From the IMG/VR virus record IMGVR_UViG_3300025887_000119, positions 1-28,083 of that record: a stretch of 28,083 bases of DNA, one strand, 5' to 3'. Each line of letters begins with the position of its first letter. Position 1 is the first letter of the stretch. The position numbers and the translations under genes were made by a program. This document shows positions 14,207 to 21,436 of this stretch, piece after piece. Origin of the DNA: a virus. The notes under the pieces were generated by a model. It was given only the letters and a program-made list of their open reading frames with translations, ran no database searches and was not told where the DNA came from.

Positions 14207-14248
14207 AATCTATTGACTGCCCTAGCAGACAAGCCAAGACAATAGATT
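14207..14248 (+). promoter_or_regulatory. Inverted repeat between the terminator and the next gene
   Basis: AATCTATTG (14207-14215) and CAATAGATT (14240-14248) form a perfect nine-base inverted repeat with a 24-base centre. A TTGACT sequence sits on its left arm, but I find no good -10 box at 16-18 bases. It may be a hairpin or a protein-binding site controlling the genes after the capsid terminator. Confidence 0.4.
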
Positions 14249-14266
14249 TATTAAGGAGACTTAATT

Positions 14267-15172
14267 ATGGCAAATTCAACTTTTAATGGACCAGTCAGGT
14301 CCGAGAATGGTTTTAAAACCATTGATATCAATTCTTCAACTGGTGCAGTTACTGATGGTTTAGTAATAAACGCTGATGGTAATATCTTTACTGATGATGG
14401 TGGACATATTCAATATGTTGCAGCATCAGGTTTTGGACCAGCTGATCTAATTGTAGGTAAAGGCGGTAGTCAATACGCTACAGCTAACCCTTATGCAGAG
14501 AGCGCAACACAGTTATTCCCATTAGGTTCTAAATTAATTTATGGTAATAATACTTATCGTTATGTTGGAATAGGTGGAACTGCGGTAACAGCAGGTAAAC
14601 TTTTACAACAACCAGCAGTAGTTTCTGACCACGCTAACATGTCTGCAACAGCAGCTGTAGCAGCAGGTGAAACTGCAATATCTGTGGAAACAGGTGGGAC
14701 TGATATAACTCTTAATCAATATGCAAATGGTTATCTTTGGGTTAATGATGTAGCAGGTGAAGGACAAATGCTTAGAGTTAAATCTAATCCAGCACATGAT
14801 CACTCAGCAGACCCTTCTATTGTTATTACTTGCTATGACGCTTTAGCAACTGCTCTTACAACTAACTCACAGTTAACACTATTAGCTGACCCTTCTAATG
14901 ACCTTATTGTTGCACCAGCAGCAGAAACAGGTGCTTTAATGGGTGCTACAGTAATTGACATGACAGCAGATTATTATGGTTGGGCAGTAATTTCAGGACC
15001 AGCAGCTTTATTAACTGTAGGAACTTTAGTTGTAGGTAATGCAGCGGTTCGTTCAGGTGGTACAGCAGGTGGCGTTGCACCGGCAACAGATAACGTATTA
15101 ATGGAAGTAGGCGATGTAATGGCTGTATCAGCTAATACAGAGTACTCACTCATTAATATGAATCTAAGTTAG
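14267..15172 (+). CDS. Beta-rich virion structural protein
   Basis: The 301-residue product (MANSTFNGPVRSENGFKT) starts behind AAGGAG. It is Gly/Ala/Thr-rich with few charges and many beta-prone stretches, and a domain around residues 120-200 (AVAAGETAISVETGGTDITL then GYLWVNDVAGEGQMLRV) that resembles the Ig-like or head-fibre modules of marine phages. The NGPVRSENGFK opening is common in proteins encoded next to capsid genes of such phages. It could be a capsid-surface or head-fibre protein. The role is inferred from position and composition; no named family. Confidence 0.65.
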   Translation: MANSTFNGPVRSENGFKTIDINSSTGAVTDGLVINADGNIFTDDGGHIQYVAASGFGPADLIVGKGGSQYATANPYAESATQLFPLGSKLIYGNNTYRYVGIGGTAVTAGKLLQQPAVVSDHANMSATAAVAAGETAISVETGGTDITLNQYANGYLWVNDVAGEGQMLRVKSNPAHDHSADPSIVITCYDALATALTTNSQLTLLADPSNDLIVAPAAETGALMGATVIDMTADYYGWAVISGPAALLTVGTLVVGNAAVRSGGTAGGVAPATDNVLMEVGDVMAVSANTEYSLINMNLS

Positions 15173-15181
15173 GAGCAATAA

Positions 15182-15616
15182 ATGGCTGATGCAGTAACAA
15201 CACAAACTATCTTAGACGATGGTGGTAAAAACTTAATAGTTAAATTAACTAATATTAGTGATGGCACTGGTGAAAGTAATGTTGCTAAAGTTGATGTATC
15301 TGCTTTAACCGCAGGTATTAATGGTCAAGCATGTTCAGGTATAAATATAAATAGAATATGGTTTAGTAATGTAGGTATGGGTTTCAAATTACTTTGGAAT
15401 GCATCCTCAAACGTATTTATATTAGAAGCAGGAGCAGATCAAACTGATACTTGGGATTTTACTTGGAGTAGTAAAAGTTTGCCGGGAATACCTAATAATG
15501 CAGGTAGTGGGAAAAATGGTGATCTATTGTTAACTACTGTTGGACATACCAGCGGAGATACCTATAGCATCATTATTTGGGCAAATAAAAGTTACGATAC
15601 TGCTACTACAGCGTAA
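15182..15616 (+). CDS. Small beta-rich virion protein
   Basis: A 144-residue protein (MADAVTTQTILDDGGKN) with alternating strands and a Trp-rich central part (IWFSNVGMGFKLLWNASSNV, TWDFTWSSKSLPGI). AGGAG lies just upstream. It is low in charge, and has the look of a folded surface or decoration protein. It follows the other beta-rich protein by nine bases and its stop touches the next gene, so all are co-expressed. Homologues are, from memory, widespread in marine phages with no assigned function. Confidence 0.65.
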   Translation: MADAVTTQTILDDGGKNLIVKLTNISDGTGESNVAKVDVSALTAGINGQACSGININRIWFSNVGMGFKLLWNASSNVFILEAGADQTDTWDFTWSSKSLPGIPNNAGSGKNGDLLLTTVGHTSGDTYSIIIWANKSYDTATTA

Positions 15617-15816
15617 TGTCGAAGTCAGTAAATACTGATAACAATTTACCTTTAGAAGCACGTCTAAGCGGTTTAGAAAGAGAATACGCTCTACGTTATG
15701 AATACATAGAGCGTAGGCTTGACGAAGGCAGTAAGAAGTTTCTTAGGATAGAAAATATGCTATGGGGTCTCTATGGTTTAGTTTCTGTTGCAGTAGCTTA
15801 TATTAAATTTATATGA
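15616..15816 (+). CDS. Coiled-coil and membrane-anchor protein (XhlA/holin-accessory-like)
   Basis: The 66-residue product has an N-terminal helical region with heptad-like spacing (LSGLEREYALRYEYIERRLD) and a C-terminal hydrophobic helix (NMLWGLYGLVSVAVAYIKFI). This design resembles XhlA-type haemolysin or antiholin proteins, which have a cytoplasmic coiled coil and a C-terminal membrane helix. It overlaps the next membrane-protein gene, so the two are probably a pair. A role in lysis is plausible but no endolysin is visible in the window. Confidence 0.6.
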   Translation: MSKSVNTDNNLPLEARLSGLEREYALRYEYIERRLDEGSKKFLRIENMLWGLYGLVSVAVAYIKFI

Positions 15817-16130
15817 TGGAAGAATCTGTAAAAAAGAAAATTAATCTTGAAGTAGAGATAGATGCTAATGCAAATACTTCTGGTGACAATCCATTTCAAA
15901 AATGGATACATCTTGCCAAGACGATAGATGCATGGAGAATATTTCCAAGAGCATTTGTTACTGTATACATCATATTGCTTTACAAAGTAGTCACATGGTT
16001 TATGGAAATACCTGAACCTAATCTTGAACAAGCAGGTCTTGTATCTATAGTTGTAGGTGCTATGGCTGCTGTCTTTGGCATTTACGCCGGCACATCTGGA
16101 CAAAGTAAAAAGTTTAAAGGAGAAGATTAA
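15813..16130 (+). CDS. Holin-like membrane protein
   Basis: A 105-residue protein (second ATG at 15816) with a charged N-terminus of about 40 residues and two membrane helices, FPRAFVTVYIILLYKVVTWF (about 44-63) and LVSIVVGAMAAVFGIYAG (about 75-92), ending in a short basic and acidic tail. Two helices, small size and pairing with an XhlA-like gene fit a class II holin. It overlaps the preceding gene by four bases. An alternative is a structural membrane protein of the ejection apparatus. Confidence 0.6.
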   Translation: MMEESVKKKINLEVEIDANANTSGDNPFQKWIHLAKTIDAWRIFPRAFVTVYIILLYKVVTWFMEIPEPNLEQAGLVSIVVGAMAAVFGIYAGTSGQSKKFKGED

Positions 16131-16411
16131 TGGCTAAAGACTCCAAGCTTAAAAATGCAGGAGTTAGTGGATACAATAAACCTAAACGTACTCCTAATCA
16201 TAAAACTAAATCACACGTAGTTGTTGCAAAGAAAGGCGAACAAACAAAAACTATTCGTTTTGGACAACAAGGTGTTAGTGGTGCAGGAAAAAATCCTAAA
16301 TCAAAAAAAGATAAAGCACGTAAGAAAAGTTATTATGCAAGACACAATGCACAAGATTCTAGCCCTGATAAATTTAGTGCTAGATATTGGAGCCATAAAG
16401 TTAAATGGTAA
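16130..16411 (+). CDS. Small very basic protein 1
   Basis: The 93-residue product (MAKDSKLKNAGVSGYNKPKR) is rich in Lys, Arg and His with very few acidic residues. It ends in a conserved-looking motif ARYWSHKVKW. I recall very similar proteins, sometimes named DUF6321, in cyanophages and pelagiphages, where the core GVSGYNKPKRTP.H.TKSH is nearly invariant; the name is from memory. AAAGGAG lies upstream and the start sits on the last base of the holin-like stop. It is the first of four such basic proteins in a row. A role in binding packaged DNA or RNA is inferred from charge only. Confidence 0.7.
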   Translation: MAKDSKLKNAGVSGYNKPKRTPNHKTKSHVVVAKKGEQTKTIRFGQQGVSGAGKNPKSKKDKARKKSYYARHNAQDSSPDKFSARYWSHKVKW

Positions 16412-16623
16412 TTAGTAGGACACAAACAAAAAAACAAATGGCAGATAAAAAAAACAAATCAAAAGTAAACGAAGCTGGTAATTATACGAAGCCTGATATG
16501 AGAAAAAAATTATTTAAAAGTATTAAGGCAGGTACTAAAGGTGGCAATGCAGGTCAATGGTCAGCACGTAAAGCACAAATGTTAGCTAAGAAATATAAAG
16601 AAAAAGGTGGAGGATACAAATGA
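16405..16623 (+). CDS. Small very basic protein 2
   Basis: 72 residues from the ATG at 16405, or 61 from the in-frame ATG at 16438 (MADKKNKSKVNEAGN), which gives no overlap with the previous gene. The C-terminal half holds the motif MRKKLFKSIKAGTKGGNAGQ followed by WSARKAQMLAKKYKEKGGGY, which I recall as widely conserved in marine and algal viruses. It is nearly all Lys, Gly and Ala with a helical centre. Its stop overlaps the next gene by an ATGA. Function unknown; see the basic-protein cluster finding. Confidence 0.7.
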   Translation: MVISRTQTKKQMADKKNKSKVNEAGNYTKPDMRKKLFKSIKAGTKGGNAGQWSARKAQMLAKKYKEKGGGYK

Positions 16624-16787
16624 AGGGAGTTAAACATTACAAAAGGGATGGTACTGAACACAAAGGCAGTTCTCACAAAATGCCTAATGGAGAGTTACAC
16701 ACTAATAAAACCCATACTAAAACTAGTGTTAAGTTATTTCACTTCAAAGACTTATCTAAGAAAGCAAAGGTAAAAGCTAAGAAGTAA
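16620..16787 (+). CDS. Small very basic protein 3, 55 residues
   Basis: A short gene fits exactly between its neighbours: the ATG at 16620 overlaps the previous stop as ATGA, and its TAA overlaps the next ATG by one base. The product starts MKGVKHYKRDGTEHKGSSHK and ends in a Lys-rich tail (FHFKDLSKKAKVKAKK). The centre has MPNGELHTNKTHT, a pattern of Gly turn and His/Thr that I recall in many marine phages. It has about 17 lysines in 55 residues. The perfect fit and the matching composition make it a real gene despite its length. Confidence 0.75.
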   Translation: MKGVKHYKRDGTEHKGSSHKMPNGELHTNKTHTKTSVKLFHFKDLSKKAKVKAKK

Positions 16788-17026
16788 TGAGCATAGCGAA
16801 GTCACAAAAATCTTTAAAGGACTGGACTAAACAAAAATGGAAAACAAAAAGTGGTAAGCCAAGTAAAGAAACAGGCGAAAGATATTTGCCTGAGAAAGCT
16901 ATTAAGGCAATGTCTAGTTCACAGTATGCTGCATCTACTAAGAAGAAAAGAGCAGATACAAAAAAAGGTAAACAGTTCTCTAAGCAGCCTAAATCTGCTG
17001 CAAAGATATCTAAGAGGTATAGGTAA
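16787..17026 (+). CDS. Small very basic protein 4 (DUF5872-like)
   Basis: The 79-residue product (MSIAKSQKSLKDWTKQKWKT) contains KSGKPSKETGERYLPEKAIK and a C-terminal segment KGKQFSKQPKSAAKISKRYR. I recall this WTKQKW.TKSGKPS pattern as DUF5872, found in phages and large algal viruses; the name is from memory. About a third of residues are Lys or Arg. It starts on the last base of the previous stop and ends on the first base of the nuclease gene. Its function is unknown; the charge suggests nucleic-acid binding. Confidence 0.72.
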   Translation: MSIAKSQKSLKDWTKQKWKTKSGKPSKETGERYLPEKAIKAMSSSQYAASTKKKRADTKKGKQFSKQPKSAAKISKRYR

Positions 17027-17442
17027 TGTATGAATATAATTGTAAAGTTGAAAAAATTGTTGATGGAGATACTATCGATGTTGTGTTGGACCTTGGCTTC
17101 GATATTCTTTATAAGTCTCGTGTTAGGCTATATGGTATTGATACTCCCGAGTCACGTACTCGTAACTTGGATGAGAAGGTTAGAGGAAAAATGGCTTCGG
17201 CTTTCTTAAAAAAAGCCATAGAAGAAGGAGAAAAGGTTTGTATACAAACAAAACTTAAAGATTCAAGAGGAAAATTTGGAAGAGTATTAGGTGATGTAGT
17301 AGTAGATGGTGTAAACATAAATCAATCAATGGTTGACAATCATCATGCAGTCAAATACTTTGGACAAAGTAAAGATGATATAGAAGAAGAACATCTTAAG
17401 AACAGACAAATTTTAATTGATAATGGTATATTGGAACTTTAA
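17026..17442 (+). CDS. Thermonuclease-like (SNase-fold) nuclease
   Basis: The 138-residue protein matches the staphylococcal nuclease fold. VKIVDGDT-like opening EKIVDGDTIDVVLDL (9-23), VRLYGIDTPESR (33-44) and KFGRVLGDV (83-91) place the catalytic set at R34, D39, E42 and R86, which matches R35, D40/E43 and R87 of the reference enzyme. All key residues are present, so it should be an active, calcium-dependent nuclease for DNA or RNA. There is no signal peptide, so it acts inside the cell or in the virion. It follows four basic proteins with touching start and stop codons, and could serve host DNA degradation or nucleotide salvage. Confidence 0.88.
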   Translation: MYEYNCKVEKIVDGDTIDVVLDLGFDILYKSRVRLYGIDTPESRTRNLDEKVRGKMASAFLKKAIEEGEKVCIQTKLKDSRGKFGRVLGDVVVDGVNINQSMVDNHHAVKYFGQSKDDIEEEHLKNRQILIDNGILEL

Positions 17443-17477
17443 AATACAATAACACGTTTAAACATAAGGAGTAAAAG

Positions 17478-17693
17478 ATGCCAAATGTAGGTAATAAAAA
17501 ATTTTCATACGATGGATCGGGTATGAAAGCAGCAAGAGACGAAAGTAAAAAGACTGGTAAAGATATGGTTATTAACTATGACGAAGGCGGAATGGTTGAA
17601 GATTATCAAGAATTAGTTAAAAAGAAAGATGGCGGTATGCTAAGTTATGGAACTGGTGGTATGGCTGGATATAAAGCACCGAAAAAGAAATAA
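17478..17693 (+). CDS. Small Gly/Lys-rich protein with GGM motifs
   Basis: A 71-residue protein (MPNVGNKKFSYDGSGMKAAR) behind AAGGAG. It has a basic helix-like start, then repeated short Gly-Met motifs: YDEGGMVEDY, DGGMLSYGTGGMAGY, and a Lys-rich end. Similar GGM/GGL motifs occur in the 543-residue late protein (25982-27613), which may point to a shared binding partner or fold. A GTTTAAAC site lies in the gap just upstream (17456-17463). Function unknown. Confidence 0.65.
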   Translation: MPNVGNKKFSYDGSGMKAARDESKKTGKDMVINYDEGGMVEDYQELVKKKDGGMLSYGTGGMAGYKAPKKK

Positions 17694-17696
17694 AAT

Positions 17697-18383
17697 ATGG
17701 CTACAGCCACTACTAATAGTTTTGATTTAGATATAGCAGAAGCAGCAGAAGAAGCTTTTGAACTAGCTGGTTTAGAAATGCGTACTGGCTATGACTTGCG
17801 TACAGCTAGACGTAGTATAAATCTTATGATGCTTGAATGGGCTAATAGAGGTTTGAATCTATGGCAAGTTGAATCAGGTGATACAACTCTTACTGCTGGT
17901 ACTTCTACATATACATTAGAAGGAGATACTATTGATTTGCTAGAACATCATCTTAGAACTAATGATGGTGAAAGCAATTCACAAAGCGATACAGCTTTAA
18001 CTAGAATATCTTTTTCACAATATTCAGATGTACCTAATAAATTAGATCAAGGTAGACCTAATGAGATATTAGTAAATAGAAATAGTGGTACTACAACATT
18101 TACTCTATATCCTATACCTGATAGTTCAGAAACTTATAAAGTAGTTTGGTATAGACTTAGACAAATATATGATGCAGGTAACCCAGCTTCTAATACTATA
18201 GATATACCTAAAGTCTTCTTGCCATGTTTAGTAGCAGGCTTAGCTTATTATTTAGCTATGAAGAATCCAGAAGCCTCACAAAGAATACCTTTTTTAAAAC
18301 AACAATACGAAGAACAATGGAAGCTTGCCTCTGAAGAGAATAGAGTCAAAGCAGCTGTAAGATTTGTTCCGGGAGGTTACTAA
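17697..18383 (+). CDS. Head-tail connector protein, P22 gp4-like
   Basis: The 228-residue product has the pattern of the P22 tail-accessory factor gp4 group: a helical N-terminal part (AAEEAFELAGLEMRTGYDLR), the segment RRSINLMMLEWANRGLNLWQ at about 40-59 that is very typical of this group, then a beta-rich middle and a helical C-terminus (PCLVAGLAYYLAMKNPEASQ). gp4 proteins bind below the portal and close the head after packaging. Position at the start of the tail cluster supports this. The gp4 assignment is from pattern and position, not a search. Confidence 0.72.
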   Translation: MATATTNSFDLDIAEAAEEAFELAGLEMRTGYDLRTARRSINLMMLEWANRGLNLWQVESGDTTLTAGTSTYTLEGDTIDLLEHHLRTNDGESNSQSDTALTRISFSQYSDVPNKLDQGRPNEILVNRNSGTTTFTLYPIPDSSETYKVVWYRLRQIYDAGNPASNTIDIPKVFLPCLVAGLAYYLAMKNPEASQRIPFLKQQYEEQWKLASEENRVKAAVRFVPGGY

Positions 18384-18384
18384 T

Positions 18385-18729
18385 ATGTCATTTGCAAAAG
18401 GCAAACATGCATATGGTATATGTGATAGAACTGGTTTTAGATATCCTTTAAAAGATTTAAGGAATCAAATTAAAGATCAAAAAAGAACTGGTCTACTTGT
18501 TGGCAAGGATGTTCTTGATAAAGATCAACCTCAACTTCAATTAGGTAGATTAAGACTCAATGATCCAGAGGCACTCAGGAATCCTAGACCACAAAACGAT
18601 TTAGAAGCTAGTAGAGGATTGTTTGGATTTAATCCTATAGGTGGATGGAACTCTGCATTTGGTGATTCAAGTTTAAGCAACATGGTACTGAAAGGTAATA
18701 TAGGAAACTTAAAAATTACAACAAGCTAA
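18385..18729 (+). CDS. Phage structural-region protein, unknown function
   Basis: 114 residues from the ATG at 18385 (MSFAKGKHAYGICDRTGFRY), which lies nine bases after GGGAGG; the frame is open to 18364 but that would overlap the connector gene. The N-terminal segment AYGICDRTGFRYPLKDLR and the following GLLVGKDVLDKDQPQLQLGR are strongly patterned and I recall them as widely conserved in marine phages. The C-terminal third is Gly/Asn/Ser-rich (FGFNPIGGWNSAFGDSSLSN). It probably belongs to the neck or tail, but no role is established. Confidence 0.7.
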   Translation: MSFAKGKHAYGICDRTGFRYPLKDLRNQIKDQKRTGLLVGKDVLDKDQPQLQLGRLRLNDPEALRNPRPQNDLEASRGLFGFNPIGGWNSAFGDSSLSNMVLKGNIGNLKITTS

Positions 18730-19379
18730 TGTCATTTACATTTACAACATTAAAAACAGCTATACAAGATTACACAGAAAATACAGAGACCACATTTGTT
18801 AACAACCTGTCTACTCTAATAAAACAAGCTGAAAATAGAATTAATGGTGCAGTACAATTACCTGATTACAGAAAAAATCAAACCGCTTCTGTTACAGCTG
18901 ATAACCCATACTTAGTATTACCTGATGATTTTTTATATCCTTACTCTCTAGCTGTTCTTGATTCTAGTAGTAACTACAGTTTTCTTTTAAATAAAGATGT
19001 AAACTTTATTAGAGAAGCTTATCCAGCTAGTGCATCTAATACAGGACTACCAGAGTTTTATGCACAGTTTGATGATACACATTTAATATTAGCACCTACT
19101 CCTGACTCAACGTATACAGTAGAACTACATTATTTTTATTTGCCACAATCAATTACTGCATCATCAGATGGAACAAGTTGGCTTGGTAATAATGCACCTG
19201 ATGCTCTTTTGTTTGGCTCTTTAGTTGAAGCATATATATTTATGAAAGGTGAAGCTGATGTTTTACAAATATATGAAACTAGATTTAAAGAAGCATTAGA
19301 AAAACTTATTATAGAAAATGATGGTAGAAATAGAAAAGATGCTTATAGAAGTGGGCAATACAAAATAGAAGGACAATAG
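18729..19379 (+). CDS. Adaptor or tail-tube-like protein (tail tubular protein A-like)
   Basis: The 216-residue protein starts on the stop of the previous gene. Its start TFTTLKTAIQDYTENTETTF and the helix LIKQAENRINGAVQLPDYRK, followed by a beta domain (NPYLVLPDDFLYPYSLAVLD and LILAPTPDSTYTVELHYFYL) and a C-terminal helix pair, resemble phage neck adaptors of the T7 gp11 kind. It would form the ring between portal and tail hub. The call rests on overall pattern and position beside the gp4-like gene. Confidence 0.65.
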   Translation: MSFTFTTLKTAIQDYTENTETTFVNNLSTLIKQAENRINGAVQLPDYRKNQTASVTADNPYLVLPDDFLYPYSLAVLDSSSNYSFLLNKDVNFIREAYPASASNTGLPEFYAQFDDTHLILAPTPDSTYTVELHYFYLPQSITASSDGTSWLGNNAPDALLFGSLVEAYIFMKGEADVLQIYETRFKEALEKLIIENDGRNRKDAYRSGQYKIEGQ

Positions 19380-20146
19380 TGTTAAAAGAAAGAATATTAG
19401 AACTAGAAGGTAAACACATAGCTATAGTTGCTATGGGAATGAGTCAAATAGATTTTCATTTTTCTTTATTGCATAGCAAGAAGTTTGACGAAGTTTGGGT
19501 TATTAACGCGATGATAGGTGTAGTTAATAAAGCAGACAGAGCATTTATACTTGATCCTATGTCAAGATTCTTTGATTCTGATGAAGCAGCATCTATGACA
19601 CAAATGATGAGAGAAGAATTACCTAAAGTAGATTATCCTATTTACTCTTGCGAACTAGATTCAAGAGTTCCTGCTGTTGAAGAATACCCAATAGAAGCTG
19701 TAATTAAAGATACAGGATGTGCTTACTTAAATAATACTGTTGCTTATGCTATAGCATTTGCATATTGGAATAATGTAGGAACAATCAGTATGTTCGGTAC
19801 AGATTTTACTTACAATACTAATGCACATTTTGCTGAAATGGGTAGAGCATGTTGTGAATATTGGTTAGGCAAATGTATGGAGAGGGACATTGATGTAGCT
19901 GTAGCTGTTAGATGTAATCTTTTAGATGCTAATGTAGATATGAAAGAAAAACTTTATGGTTACCATCGTTTAAACGATCCAGTAATTTCTTATGCAGAAA
20001 ACGGAGAATTAAAAGTTTGTAAGTATTCTGAGATAGTACAAGAAAAAATGATACCGCATGGAATAATAGGTAGAGAAAATCCTAAAGAATGGATTGTAGA
20101 TGAAAGATCAAATGGAAGTACACCACCGGAGCCTATTGTTTACTAA
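19379..20146 (+). CDS. Rossmann-like protein of unknown role (MptE/DUF115-like)
   Basis: The 255-residue protein begins with GTG at 19379, overlapping the previous TAG. A first strand-turn-helix IAIVAMGMSQIDFHF (14-28), a second strand FDEVWVINAMIG (36-47), then AFILDP (55-60), a motif CAYLNNTVAYAIAFA (114-128) and ISMFGTDFTYN (136-146) give the layout of an MptE-like or DUF115 fold, related to GT42 sialyltransferases and 6-hydroxymethylpterin pyrophosphokinase. These use nucleotide substrates. The usual GNGPS loop is replaced by AMGMSQ, so activity is uncertain. Its position inside the tail cluster is unexpected. It contains GTTTAAAC (19968-19975). Confidence 0.5.
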   Translation: MLKERILELEGKHIAIVAMGMSQIDFHFSLLHSKKFDEVWVINAMIGVVNKADRAFILDPMSRFFDSDEAASMTQMMREELPKVDYPIYSCELDSRVPAVEEYPIEAVIKDTGCAYLNNTVAYAIAFAYWNNVGTISMFGTDFTYNTNAHFAEMGRACCEYWLGKCMERDIDVAVAVRCNLLDANVDMKEKLYGYHRLNDPVISYAENGELKVCKYSEIVQEKMIPHGIIGRENPKEWIVDERSNGSTPPEPIVY

Positions 20147-20436
20147 TGCAAACAGATAAATTTGAAATATCAGTAGGCAATCTTGGTGTAAAAACTACAG
20201 ATTATAGAGGACACACAGTTGATGAGGTTGCAGATATGGCAACTGATAGACTGATTTCAATAAGCGATACAGCAGATGAAAGTATAAAAGCGCAAGCACA
20301 TATATTTAAAGATGCTGCTCGTCAGGTAATTGGATACTACATGCGTGAAGCTATTAAGAATCACATATGCACAGTATGCAATCAATTAGAACAGCAAGGA
20401 CATAAAGACCTTGCTAATATTATAAGGAGGCTATAA
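20146..20436 (+). CDS. Small helical protein in the tail cluster
   Basis: A 96-residue protein (MQTDKFEISVGNLGVKTTDY) starting on the stop of the Rossmann-like gene. After a beta-hairpin-like start it is helical (VDEVADMATDRLISISDTAD; AHIFKDAARQVIGYYMREAI), with a CTVC pair near residue 78 and a basic end. A good AAGGAGG site for the next gene lies in its last codons. I recall similar small proteins in marine myoviruses and podoviruses without a function. Tail assembly or chaperone-like role is possible. Confidence 0.62.
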   Translation: MQTDKFEISVGNLGVKTTDYRGHTVDEVADMATDRLISISDTADESIKAQAHIFKDAARQVIGYYMREAIKNHICTVCNQLEQQGHKDLANIIRRL

Positions 20437-20867
20437 TGGCTATAACACAAGCAATGTGTACTTCATTCAAAAAAGAACTATTGGAAGGTGTGCATAATTT
20501 TAAAAACTCAGGTGGAAACACATTTAGATTAGCACTGTATACAAGTAGTGCTACTATGAGTGCAGCCACTACTGCGTATACAACTTCACAAGAAGCTACT
20601 GGTACTAACTATACAGCTAAAGGAAACGCACTTACACGTGTCGATCCTGCAACTTCAGGCACAACTGCATTTACAGACTTTGCTGATCTTACATTTGGCA
20701 CTGCTACTATAACTGCTAGAGGATGTATGATCTTTAATGACACTGCTTCAGGTGATCCATCAGTAGCTGTATTTGATTTTGGTGGAGATAAAACATCTAC
20801 AGCAGGTTCATTTACTATTACGTTTCCAACTGCTGACGCATCAAACGCTGTTATAAGAATAGCATAA
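20436..20867 (+). CDS. Beta-rich tail or fibre-associated structural protein
   Basis: The 143-residue product (MAITQAMCTSFKKELLEGVH) has a pattern I know from many cyanophage and marine phage virion proteins: a helical start, then FRLALYTSSATMSAATTAYT with NALTRVDPATSG, and a strand-rich end (ITARGCMIFNDTASGDPSVA). It is rich in Thr and Ala. Proteins like this are often found in the baseplate or fibre region as small structural subunits. The exact role is unknown. Confidence 0.72.
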   Translation: MAITQAMCTSFKKELLEGVHNFKNSGGNTFRLALYTSSATMSAATTAYTTSQEATGTNYTAKGNALTRVDPATSGTTAFTDFADLTFGTATITARGCMIFNDTASGDPSVAVFDFGGDKTSTAGSFTITFPTADASNAVIRIA

Positions 20868-20875
20868 GGATTTAA

Positions 20876-21406
20876 ATGGCAACTGGTTGGGGTAGAGCAG
20901 GTTGGGGTACAGATTCTTGGGGTGTTACCTCAGTAGAGGTAGCTGTAACAGGATTAGCTGGCACATCTGCATTAGGCAATGAAACTGTTACTTGTGATGC
21001 TAATGTAACTGAAACAGGTGTAGTCGGAACATCTGCATTAAACTCAGTTGTAGCTGCTGGTTTTGCTATACAAGGTGTATCAGGTAATGCATCAACTGTA
21101 GGTCTTGGGGATGAGACAGTAACTTGTGATGCAAATGTATTTCCTACAGGAGTAGCAGGTACAAGTGCTTTAGGAAGTATAGGACTTGTCACAGTCAATA
21201 TACTTTCAATAACTGGTCTTGCCGGAACAACTGCATTAGGTACAGAAACAGTACAAGCAGATGCTAATGTAGCTGTAGACAATGTATTAGCTACAGGAGT
21301 AGTAGGAACAGTCACTGTTTGGGGTGATGTAGTTCCGGGAGTTAATAACACATGGTCTGCTGTAGATTCGTCACAAACTACAACATGGAGTGACGTAGCA
21401 GCCTAA
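20876..21406 (+). CDS. GWG-type repeat virion protein
   Basis: The 176-residue product starts MATGWGRAGWGTDSWGV, a Trp-Gly repeat often found in structural proteins of marine phages. The rest is three to four degenerate repeats of the form V.GLAGTSALG.ETVTCDANV..TGV, each with short beta strands, and a Trp-containing end (TWSAVDSSQTTTWSDV). It has few charged residues. The repeats probably form a beta solenoid or fibrous part of the tail. A long antisense reading frame here is a by-product of the repeats and is not annotated. Confidence 0.68.
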   Translation: MATGWGRAGWGTDSWGVTSVEVAVTGLAGTSALGNETVTCDANVTETGVVGTSALNSVVAAGFAIQGVSGNASTVGLGDETVTCDANVFPTGVAGTSALGSIGLVTVNILSITGLAGTTALGTETVQADANVAVDNVLATGVVGTVTVWGDVVPGVNNTWSAVDSSQTTTWSDVAA

Positions 21407-21436
21407 ATGGTTTAATATTTATACAGAGGAAAAATT

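Noticed and set aside
17109-17318. Antisense frame across the nuclease gene
   Set aside because: The nuclease has all catalytic residues in the plus frame; the antisense product is low complexity.
20872-21351. Long antisense open frame of 159 codons across the GWG repeat gene
   Set aside because: It mirrors the repeats of the plus-strand gene, has a Pro/Thr/Val-only composition, no ribosome-binding site, and lies opposite to the transcription of the whole arm.
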